From positions 504,501 through 568,500 of the forward strand of contig JARFJB010001910.1 of assembly GCA_036346205.1 (NCBI GenBank): 64,000 bases of DNA, written 5' to 3'. The position numbers and the translations under genes are program-made. The stretch is from Vesta saturnalis (taxonomy: Eukaryota > Arthropoda > Insecta > Coleoptera > Lampyridae). The notes beneath the pieces are model-generated. The model did no database searches. It was not told the origin of the DNA and saw nothing but the letters and a program-made list of their open reading frames with translations. Positions within the stretch are counted from its first letter, which is position 1, and every line of letters starts with the position of its first letter. Below, piece after piece: positions 37,401 through 49,400 of this stretch.

Positions 37401-40400
37401 CTTTTTCATTTCAATTTGTCATTCTTTTTGTGTAAGAACTGAATTTTAAATTGAAATTTAAGTTAATGTACTTCGTATATGTATAGGATACATGAACTTA
37501 ATTCTATCATTAAAAATAATTCCTTTAAAGTTATAGGAATTTCATATTTGTGATTTACATAGACAATGAAGTTTAAATTTTTAAATATTATTACAAGACA
37601 CAAGAATAAGTGTATTGGAAATACAGTTTCTTTGAATTTCTAGTAATTAAAAAGTATGTAAGATGGCTCTGTTTACAGGAACGCGCTAAATGTTGTAAAA
37701 GATGATCTAATAGTAAAAGTAGATGAGCTTACTGGGGAAGTTGAGATGCTACGTGAAGAAATACTATCATTAAATATATCAAGAGATAAACTTCGTAATC
37801 GCGTTACCGATCTAGAGGACGAGTTAAAAAAACTTAGAGAGGCAAACGAAAACAAAGTTGAAAATAATGAAGAAGAACCTGATGTACCAATGGCTCAAAG
37901 AAAAAGATTTACTCGAACTGAAATGGCACGTGTTTTGATGGAACGTAATCAATATAAGGTATAATTTTTTCTTTTTTAGACAATTTTTTTTCATGTGTTT
38001 TTTAGGAACGTTTTATGGAGTTGCAAGAAGCTGTACGTTGGACTGAAATGATTCGAGCATCACGAAATGATACTAGCGTTGATAAAAAAAATCCACAAAG
38101 CATTTGGAAATTTTTTAGTAATTTATTTAGTAGTCCTGATAGACCAACTAGGCAAATGTTATCACCTCATTTAAGGTATCAAGCATCGACAAATCAAGTA
38201 GCGCCAGGTGTTCGGGCTTTACCACGTCCTGGACAAGATTTTTTAGACACTGAAGTGGGTACGGAACTATAATTTGTATTTTTTTTTATTTATTGATCTG
38301 CTGTCAATTGTCTGTGATACTATTTTTAAGGTGTATATAATTATGTATATACAATTTTTTCATGGTTGTTTTCATTTGTAATTTAAAGGTTGTTTAACTG
38401 TTTAATAAGCATGTTTGATTTTAGTTGTTTATGGAATGTTGCATGCTTCATTTTGCTTTGTACTTTACCTCTTGTTTTTTTTAAGTGATTTTTGCATCAT
38501 TTTACACACACAGTCACACACATGTTCATCACTGCATAGTTATTGAATTGCAACTTTATCAAAATCAACTGAAATTTACCTCTCTAATACATTTTAAAGT
38601 ATGGGTGTGACGGTGTTAGAATTTTAATCTCAAATTAACTTCAGTCAAGTTTATAATTAATTTGGAACCTGGAGGAAAAATTTCTATGTATTATTTGTCT
38701 AATCTTATTTAGATTTATGTGCAGCTGTGGCACCTCTTGAAAAAGATGGTGTCTTTATTTTACCCATTATTTTATGTTATCTTGACATTTAATAAAAAAA
38801 GAAAAATTTTAAAAATTCTTAAAAATTTAGAAAAAAATACAGTTGCAAATATAACGTAAGTTTCAAAGATATCCTTCTTGAAAGAGTAATTACTTGGCAC
38901 TTATGAATTAATACACCAGGGGCGGCTCCTCCATTAGTTCTGCTGAGCTGCAGAACCACCAGAAAAAATTCTCAATGTCATTAAGCATTAAATATTAACA
39001 TTTGGCGTTTACTGATTATTTCATTAAAAATATTAAATTTCCATAATTTCATCGAGTAATATTGTCCATTTTGCAAAAGTACAACTGAATTAAAATTATT
39101 TCTGTTATGAAAGCTTAGATGAAATTTACCTAATAGTAAAAATAATAAAACAGATGTTTGTTGCATAATTTATATTTGTAGAAGCACAAATCTGAATACT
39201 ATCAATGTAAAATTATCACGTAATTGTGATAATCATTTTTATTATAACAAATTCAGTACTTTGAAATAGAATTAATGTTAACACTATGTATTCTTACTTT
39301 CACGTCTTCTACGAAAATTTCCACAGCATCGTAGATCTCACAATACTACTAATATTAGGTTTATGCACAGCATTCATAATTTCCTAGCAAGTCGTATCTG
39401 CAGCTTGTAGCAATAAGATAAATCCGTACACAATGTAAATTGAGGAAACCCGACGGTGTGTGGCAAACGCCCGCGATAACATCGAGTTTAGCTGCATAAT
39501 CGACAGCTCAGTACTCACTCATCAGTGAAAGTCGGTCGATGGTAATGTACGCATCGCGGGCGTTTTAAAATTACGATTACGTGTCAATGTGATGTAAAAA
39601 TGGATATTATATATATTTTTATTATCGGATTATTATTATTACTTTAAACTGGTTGTGGTTTGTGCAGATCAGCCACCTTGAAATGTCAGGAGCTGCCACT
39701 GTAATACACCATGGCTCTCAAATGAAATCCTGGGTCTAGCTCACCACCAGTGTACAACTCTGCTTGGTATCGTCTAGAACATGAAAGTTTTACTTTTAAG
39801 AGCTATTTTTTAAATAATACATTGTTTGCTAATGTAGTAAATTTTTTATTTTTAAATAATTTATAACTATTCTTTTTGATGTTATCCAAATGTGCGAACT
39901 GCTTTAACATAAACAACTGTATCCCTATGTGGTTATTGATTAAAAATGACAATAATTTTAACACCACACCACTTGTGGCAGCATTAAAAGTAGTTTTAAT
40001 ACCTCTGAACAAATTAAGGCAATTTTACCTAATTTAAAAAAATTTCAAAGTTTGAACTACGCACTTAATTTATGTTGGAAAATCAGAGTTTTTAATTCAA
40101 TTTAATTTTATTTTATACAGCTCTTAAAAGTGACTTTTTCTGGTTCATTGGTTCTTGTTCATCTTCTTGTTAGTAGAATTATTAAATTATATGCCACACG
40201 CATCATTATTTTAAAATTTACACAATTATTTATAAAAGGCACAACCGTAAATTAAAATACCCTGTTTTAAAGTTAAACACTAACTAGCAATTTCAATCTG
40301 CAATGCTGGCTTCACTTGAGTATAACGATATCGTAAGTGTAAGCATATCTATAATGTTACTATATCATTGGTGACCATTATCATCCAAATGTTAGCAGAT

Positions 40401-43400
40401 ACAGGATAATTTACTACTAACGAATAATGCGCTTTTAAGTAATTATCAAAACAATAATTTTCACCAGATGACTTATTAGTTGTTTTTAAAATTAATAGAT
40501 TGAGCACTAATCTTGAAAAATGCTTAGAACATTTTCTAAAAAACCTTATTCTTAGTTTTGTATCGTGTTTTTACAATACCTTAAAATAACAGAACAACAG
40601 TATTTTTGATTATTCAGGAAATTGATCAAAACTATGTTCAAAAACACTTAGAAATGAAACGTTCTGAACTGAATGCCTGTGAATAACTTGTCAATCCAAA
40701 GAACTAATCTTTGAAAAGTTACACCTGCCTGTTTTTTTATCCACACCGCTTTTACTACTCCATGTACATAGCACACAAGACGCCATTTTTATACATACAG
40801 TGGAAATTTTAAATTCATACAAGAATTTGTTAAAATACAACATACTTTAATGAATAAAACAGACTTTTTGCACGATTGAGCTTTTTCGTTTATTTACCAT
40901 CTCTGTTTCCAAGATAGTAGGATATGTTTACTGGTTACGAGGCCCAACTCGTCAGTAAGTATTTTACTTACCGACGTCTTTTACTTACCAATGTAAAACT
41001 ATATATACTACGTATATTTCACAACAATAAGAACAAAAAATTTGGGCATTTCTATTTAAAACGTCACTTTTGACTTTTCGTTTATTTAGTAGAAATTAAA
41101 TAATTTCAATTGTGGTAAATTTAATGCAATCGTGCAAAAAACAGTATGAGTATCACGAACATTAAGGGTTGTACCGGTCTCCGGCCAAATTGGAGGCTTT
41201 GCTATCGCTGAACCTCCAAACATGGCCGTCGACCTACTAACATGACCGAAATATCTTATCGATATGGCAGAGGTGATACCCTTTCATTTCTTGATATGTC
41301 TCCCTACCTATACTACCTCAATGATATACATTTATTTTCTTTTATTGAGGCATTGATTTGAGATTATCCATTCTGATGTGATACATTAAAATTTTAGTAC
41401 ACGCATTTATTTTAAACTATGTTTACAACATTATAGTCGAATGTCAAAGATCAACCTCCAGGTTTTTAGTGTATGTATGCCACCTATTTTATTATTTATT
41501 TTATTAATTTAAATTATCAAATGTCATATTTTAGTATAATCAATTTCATGTTTTTTCAATGTAATACAAGGTGGCGCAAAAAGGATGGTCGTATTTGAAT
41601 TGCGTAGTACTAGTGGTGGGGGAGGACGTGTGCAAGTCGCCCATAGTAGCCAGTTTGCCGCGAGATGGCGCAATGGACGGTAGAGCACCGCGTTTTTGCT
41701 GTGAAACAGTGAAACAATGAATCTATTATTACTGTGCAACGACTGTTTCGACGACATTTTGGTGTAGCGCGTGATCGGCTGATTCCTGATCGCAGATCGA
41801 TATCACGTTGGGCGACTGCATTTCGGACAACGGGGTCTGTATTGAGTGGTAAATCTACTGGGCGTCCATGTACGGACGTTACCACACAAAATATTGTGAA
41901 TGTAAGATCGTCAGTGCTTCAAAGTCCGTCGTTCCACCAGGCGTCGTGCTCAAACTTTGGGCCTCAGCCGTCGCTCGTTACAGCGGATTTTACACAGTGA
42001 GTTGAAGTTTCACCCATACAAAATTATGATCACGCAAAAGCTCTATGAACGTGATTTAGAGCACAGCAGACTCTTTTGTGAAACAGTGTTGGACATTTTG
42101 TACTCCAAAGATGACGATGATGTCAGATGAGGCTCATTTCCATTTGGACGGCTACGTCAATAAGCAAAACTAGGTATTGGGCAGCACAAAATCTCAGAGA
42201 ATTACACCAAAAGCCTCTCCACAGTGCTAAAGTAACAGTTTGGTGTGGAAATTCAAAATTGGGGATTGTTGGGCCTTATTTTTTTGAGGAGCACGACGCT
42301 ACAGTCACTGTGAACTCAGAACGTTACGTTAACATGCTTCGTAACTTTTTGACGTGGAAACTGCGGGAGTTACGTGTTAATCGGAAGCGAATTTGGTACC
42401 AACAGGATGGGGCTACAGCCCACACAGCCAATGACTCCATATGTGTTTAAAAGCGGATGTTCCCCCACCACGCCATCTCGCGTTTTGGAGACATCCGCTG
42501 GCCCGCTACATCAGCTGACCTCTCAGCCTGTGATTTTTTTCTTTGGGGATATTTAAAAGTCAAAAGTCTACTTACATAAGCCCCGAAACTAAAATGATCT
42601 GAAAGAAGCAATGCGTGCGGAAATAACGGCAATCGAAGAAGAAACTGTAGCGAAAGTTTTTTTTCGTACATTTTTTTTGTTTTGATTGACTCATCTATAT
42701 ACTGGCAACTTTGTAACTTACAAGGTAATTTTTTGTAATTGGGTACTTGGGAGCATACAGGAACATAATGTAATAAAAGATATTTGTAAAATCGTTGGTT
42801 TTATAATTATTTTAAATGTGACCATCCTTTTTGCGCCACCTTTTATTAAGGTACTATTTTAACGTTAATTTATGTCAAAATTGACAATTAAACTTTGCTG
42901 CTAAGGTTAGTTTGCATGAGAAGATGCAGATACACAATCATGAATATTATTAAATGCAAATTAGTTGATTTTTAATGGATTTATTTACATCTATAACATT
43001 CTCCATATGCTGCAATCCTTTCACATACACTGCTTTATGAAGTGATTTCATTTTCTACAATATATCATTTCTGAAAGTGTTACTAGTGAAATTCGGATCA
43101 CAGTGTGCAGAGTTCTACACTGGGTGACAGCTATTTCAGTTGACATCGTGCAGATATGAAATGGTACATAAGTGATATAAAGTCCGTTAGAGACAAACTA
43201 TGAACAAGATATGCAGCACCATTTATTTTTTCAAAATAAAGTTATAGTTTGCTATATACTAATTAAAAACATAAATGGAGCATTTTTTTCTTTAATTTAA
43301 ATATTTTATTATAAAGAATAGAAAAAAATATTTCTTTAAGAACTGTACATTATTTTAAGAAGAGTATGAATAATTCTTTATCATTTTTTATATTTTATGT

Positions 43401-46400
43401 TATACAGTGGGACCGTTATCAAACCCGAACATAGGGATTTAACATTGGAATGAATGTCTTTGCAGATTCCTGCTCGTCAATTCAACCAACATAAAGGCTA
43501 ATGGCATCAATCAAAAGATTACGTAATTGCAGGTACTAACTACAAGACTAAATGATGAAATATCTAGTTTAAAACGGTAATGAGTAATTGCCGTTTTTTA
43601 AATATGATATGCCTTGATTTCCAATTTGTTTCAAATGTGTCAAATATTTTAAAAGTATGTAGCGTCGCTTAATATTGTCGTCCATGTTATTAACTTTAAA
43701 TTGAATAACTACTGCAATGAAGAAAGAATTTTCATGGTAAATACCTTTTATAGTGGTGTTAGCTTACAGAGAGTGATTTGGTAGGTTGTCGTTAATTTTA
43801 ATAACAGACCTATACCGTCTTTAAGTACACAACTACATGTAGAAATTTGAAAGATTTGGAAATATTTCTGTCGAATCAGAATCTAGTGGTGGTAACTGGT
43901 AAATAAAAATTTTTTAATCGTTAAAAGGTATTCGATTTTGATGAGGAGCGCAGGAGTGTGTTCTGTGAAGAAATGGTAGAGCGCGCTAATGCTTATCGTC
44001 GCTTTTTGTCTACACTTTGTTTTACAGACAAGTGTACTTTTACACTCAATAACGAACCAAATGTTCAAAAACTCGCTATTGGGCCCAAGGAAATCCTCAA
44101 ATGAATATTAGTACGCGAACTCAGTATCCTCAAAAAATTAATATCTGGGCTGGGAGTTATTAGTTACCAAAGTTGGTCCTGCATTAGAAGAAGTTGCAAG
44201 AGAAAATGAGGAGATTTGGTTTCAACAAGACGGCTGTCCTGCACATTTTGGTTTACATGTTAGAAATTTTATAAGTAATTTTGTCCATAATTATGAGATA
44301 GAAAGATAGTTTTTAACTCAAAATATGGTTAAGTAATTAACTGTGTGGATTAAATACTCAAAACCTTCCCCATGAAATATTTATTAGCGTAAAGTTAACA
44401 TCTATAATGATCTTTACACTGCTACATGTTTCGACAAAGAATTGTCATCATCAGGCTAATCAAAAAAGTTATAATGCTATGGGAACCATAACACAATGGA
44501 ATATATAAAAATTATTTGTCACAAATTAAATATAAATTTAATTCTGAATTTTAAACTAAAAAAGTTAATGAATTTGAAGATAAATTTGAAAAGTAGAAAC
44601 GTAGCAAAAAGAGAACTATTTCTAGCCTCCCACGTTACCAGGACAGAAATTAGTATGCTGAAGGCGCAAAAGTAAAAGGTCTGCAACTTCAATAGCACCA
44701 GGCGAATCAAGTATGATTATAATAATAATGAGTTAAAATTGGCTCCAGTATGTGGTCTCTCCTACCACCACAGAAAAGTCCTTCAGGGCTGAAGGCGCTG
44801 AAAGAACAGTCTGGCTACCCCTACTGGAACTGACCTGGTTAAACTAACTTAGTTCCCTTTTGCCAACGTAGTCAATCGCGTTGGATGTGTTTTGTTAATC
44901 AATTAATCTTTTACTAATCCAGACATCCTCGTCAGGGATGTTTTTGGATTTTCAATTTAGATATATAATGTTCAATTTTAATTAATTACTTCTTTTTTCC
45001 CCATGGAGTTCTTAATTTTATTACACTTCCAAATTTAACCATTTAATTTTCATTTCGTTTTGCACTATAATAAATTTTTCAACTGATGTACAATGTTTCG
45101 TTTATAACACTTATCTACGATTTTAGAATATGTTAATGGTATGTTTACCCTAACTTGCTTTTAACCAGACGTAGGTCAGTTCCAGTAGTTTCAGTGCCTT
45201 CAGCCCTGACAGTCTTTTCTGTGGTGGTAGGGGAGACCACATACTGGAGCCAATTTGAACTCTTTATTATTATTATAATCATACTTGATTCGCTTGGTTT
45301 TACTTCAGGAGTGTTACTGAAGTTGCCGACCTTTTACTTTTGTGCCTTCAGCATACTAGTTTATGTCGTGGTAGCAGGGAGGCTACAAATAGTTTTCTTT
45401 TACTTTTCAAATTTATCTTCAAATGCATTAACTTTTAGTTTAAAATTCAGCATTAAATTTAATATTTAACTTGTGACAAATAATTTTTATATATTCCATT
45501 GTGTTATGGTTCTCATAGCATTATAACTTTTTGATTAGCCTAATGATGACAATTCTTTGTCGAAACATGTCGCAGTGTAAAGGTCATTATACATGTTAAC
45601 TTTATGCTAATAAATATTTCATGGGGAAGGTTTTGAGTATTTAATCCACACAGTTAGAAATTTTTTAAATGATTCGTTTTCAAATCGTTGGATATGTAGA
45701 GGCGGTGTTATAAATAAGCCTACCAGATGTCCTGATTTAGCTCATTGCGACTTTTTCTTGTGGGACCACCTTCGAAGCAAAAAAGGCGCCACTCAGATAT
45801 TAATTCTTTGAGGGAGGCAATTGAAAACGAGTGCCGATTGATAACCAAAAGACAGTTGCCTAACGTTAGACTAGCTTTTCATAATAGATTGCGGTATCGT
45901 TTGTTTCAAAACGCGGAATATTTTAAACTACATAATTGCATCTTTTGTCTTAATTAGTTTCAATTTTTTGATCCATACATCTTGAACATTTTTTCTTCAT
46001 TGCAGTAGTTATTCATTTTTAAGTTCATAACCTGGACGACAATATTAATCAACGCTAAATACTTTTTTAAATTATTTGACACATTTGAAACAAATTGAAA
46101 ATCAAGACATCATATTTAAAAAACGCCAATTAGTTATTTAGCGTTTTAAACTCAACATTTCATTTTTTGGTTTTATAATTAGTACCTTTGGATGTGCAAT
46201 CACTTTACTTTTTGATTGATACCATTAGCTTTTCTGTCGGTTGAATTGTCGAGCAGGAATCTGTGTTCATTCCAATGTTAAATCCTTATGTTCGGGTTTG
46301 AGACCGGCACCCGGTATATAATAGCAAAAGTTTAAAATTTTTTTTAGTGTATGTCATGGTATAATTAGTAAGTCATGGTATAATTACATCACTTGTTTTT

Positions 46401-49400
46401 TTGTCTTAATAATAATAATAATTTTGTCTTTAAACAGACTTTTAGTAATGAGTAGTGTAAACAAATTATTAAGTGTTAAAAATTATTAATGAATTAATGA
46501 TTTTGTACTTGAGATAACAGTAAGAATAATTTTTACTGTTGGTCAAACAAATCTCTACTCAGGAAGACATTAAATACGATACAGTGTTAAGTTTTTGGTG
46601 TGCAATTATAGGAAACATTTTATTTATGTTTGAGCTGGAATATTTAAAAACGGGGTGCATCGCGTTAAGTTTCTCAGAATAATACTAGATGAATATTTTG
46701 AAAACATGTTGCATGATTTACTATTCGTCCATAAGAAAGGTGTATCCGCTCACAACACCTGTTTAGTTTGTAAACGTTTAAACTACTGTTTTGAAAAAAT
46801 TAAAATAACTTAAAATTATAAATTCATTCATTCATAAAATCACTAATAAATGTAAACACTTAAAATTGTTCAATACTGAAAGTTCGTTCACAGTTGTGAA
46901 AACTATATAATCTAACTGCCATTACAACAAATTTTAACTTTTGCTATTTTTATGAACTCATGACAGCTAAAGATAATTGTTTATATTCTTCTTAAACTGA
47001 TGTACAATTATTAGAAACATTTTTTTCTATCTTTAATACTAAAAGAAATGTTTTAAGTTGTATGAACTTGTCCCATTTTTGTTTTTAATTATATGACATT
47101 TTAAGAAAAATAAAGCTCCTTTCTCCTTTCAATTTCTATCTTGAATAGACAGACTATCTCTTACTGTTTTACTGTTTCCGTGAGCACCATGTTAATGTGA
47201 AATGGCCATCACTCAGTAGATATGTTTTAATAATTTAAGTGACTATCTCTTAACTCTTTTACTGTTTCCAAGATCACCATGTTAATGTGAAATAGCCATC
47301 AGCCAGTATAAATAGTTTATCTAGAGATCAGGGCCCCAAGCTTTAAACACATGTTAAATTATTTTCATATACAGTGTGTTTCAGAATAAAGTTAAAAAAT
47401 TAAACCTAGATTCCTTGTGAAAATTATATGACTTTCAAATAACATAAAATTTGGCTTCGTTATTAAACTGTGGTGCGTCAAAGGAGTGCGCCGAAGCGAA
47501 CGTTTGATTTTTCCCCCAATAATTATAAATCAAAGTTATAACATTTGGCACACCCTGTATAATCACATTCAAAACATGTTGAATGTGGTGGTTCATCCCA
47601 ATTCTTGTTTTATTATTTTTTAAATATTGTGAAACCAATCAATAAAAAAAAAAAATAAAGCAATACTATCATTTATAAGACTTCTTTCTCAAAAACTTTG
47701 GAATAAAAAATCATGGCATGTGCATGTACGTTCCCTATATGCAAGAAGGACTCAATATGTGTATAGAGAGGATATAAAGTAAGCCTCCCCCAATTATTTC
47801 TTAAATCATTGGAGATAGAATAAAGTAAACAATAGGTTTACGACTTTTTTAAGCTGTTTTAACAACGTCAACATTCCAGGTGGCGCCCAGTGACTCCATT
47901 TTTGTTTAATGGAATAGGGGGTTTGAAATTAGAACATTCACAAATATTTCAAAGTAGTATACTCCACTAGAATATTTTTAAGTTCTCCAATCTTTTTAGA
48001 AGTAAATAGCCATTTCAATTTTTGTTTTGTTTTGCGGGTGCATAAATTTTAGAACTATCAAACTTACTTTGGTTTTTAATGTAAATTATAAAATGCCATG
48101 AAATCTGTAAGAAAAGTTATTTTGAAAATAATAGAAATTACCTTACAACAGAACGTATTTTCAATGATACAAACCCAAAAAATTGTTTGCGAAGATTCAT
48201 TAGGAAATCACAGTTGCCAAGTCTTTATTCTTGAATTTCTTGTGCTTCAATGATGAAAGCACCGTTTTATGGAACGGCGAGGTTAATAGACAAAGTGTGC
48301 AGTATTGGAGTGATACTAACCCCTTATGGATTGGGGAAACAGCCATGCAGTATCCACAAAAGCTAAATGTTGGGCATTCTTGGTGACCATATTATTGGTC
48401 CATTTTTTATTGAACAAAATTTGGACGGTCCAGTGTATATTACAATCGTGGCAAAATGAAATTATACCATCAATTCAACAAGTAGTGGAGGACAATCCAG
48501 AAGAGTTTTATGAAGACATTGAGGAGGTATGGTTTCAACAAGATGGCGCTCCTGTCTACATTTTCGACCGGTACGGGATTATTTGCCCGATTTGACCCCA
48601 CTTGCGAAATGGAATGATGCAAAGGCGTTATTTATGTCACTAGGTGAAGGTGGTCACATTGAGCAATTACTTTGAATGTCAAAAAAGTTATAAATGAAGT
48701 TAATAGTTAAATTATTGTTAATTAAAACAACAAAAAGTTTTCAATATTCAAATGGCTATAACTTCTAGAAAAATTTAAATTAACTCAAAAATATTCTGGA
48801 GGAGTATAGTACATTGGAATACCTTTTGAATGAACCTAATTTCAACCCCCCATTCCGTTAAAAAAAATGCCGTCACTTGGCGTTGCAGCGCCACCTGGAA
48901 TGTTGACGTTATCAAAACAGCTTAAAAAATCCTAAACCAATTGTTTACTATATTCCCAAGATTTCATTTTGATATCTCCAATGGTTCAAGAAATATGGGA
49001 GGGGGGACTTACTTTACTCTCTGTATATTTTCTTATAAGTTACAATTATTATTTTTTGAACTAATTTGCAATGTAGTTACAAATTAGCAACATTGTCATA
49101 GCCATTTAATTTTTTTCTAAAAAACTGTTGGTTTACAAATAAAAATAGAGTAAAAGCTTTCACAATGAACTGTTACAACAGAAATCTTTGTTTTACTTTT
49201 TCGTCCCTTTGTAAAAAAACCTTTTTTGAGTGCAGAGCGTTTGACAACGAAACCAAATTTTGAAAAATATACCTTAATTTTTGTCAAAGAATCTGTTTAT
49301 TTTTAGACTTTATTCGGAAACGGCCTGTTTATTAATTTTAGAGTTGTTGCAAGAGAATGGAATCAATAAAGTGATTCAATATCATTGCTGTGATGAATGC

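Larger units (their letters stand above)
44330..45655. mobile_element. Penelope-type inverted insertion with two hammerhead motifs
   Basis: Two arms of about 500 bp face each other: 44340-44840 and 45160-45655. Examples are CTGTGTGGATTAAATACTCA / TGAGTATTTAATCCACACAG, GGTTCCC..TTAT around the hammerhead motifs, and CCAGTATGTGGTCTC / GAGACCACATACTGG. The middle of about 310 bp contains a hairpin-forming ATCCAGACATCC / GGATGTTTTTGGAT. Hammerhead motifs of the Penelope type lie in both arms and no protein is encoded. Assignment to Penelope rests on those motifs only. Confidence 0.6.
43403..46317 (+). mobile_element. mariner-type element with ~300-bp TIRs, split by an insertion
   Basis: The left end TACAGTGGGACCG then TCAAACCCGAACAT is inverted at the right as ATGTTCGGGTTTGA then CCGGCACCCGGTATA. 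The match continues inward for about 300 bp (GTCGTCCATG / CCTGGACGAC, ACTACTGCAATG / CATTGCAGTAGT). The transposase remnant inside is interrupted by a 1.3-kb insertion (44330-45655). Without it the element would be about 1.6 kb. Confidence 0.85.

Noticed and set aside
37673..37855. Minus-strand frame rich in Ser
   Set aside because: Shadow of syd exon 7 on the other strand.
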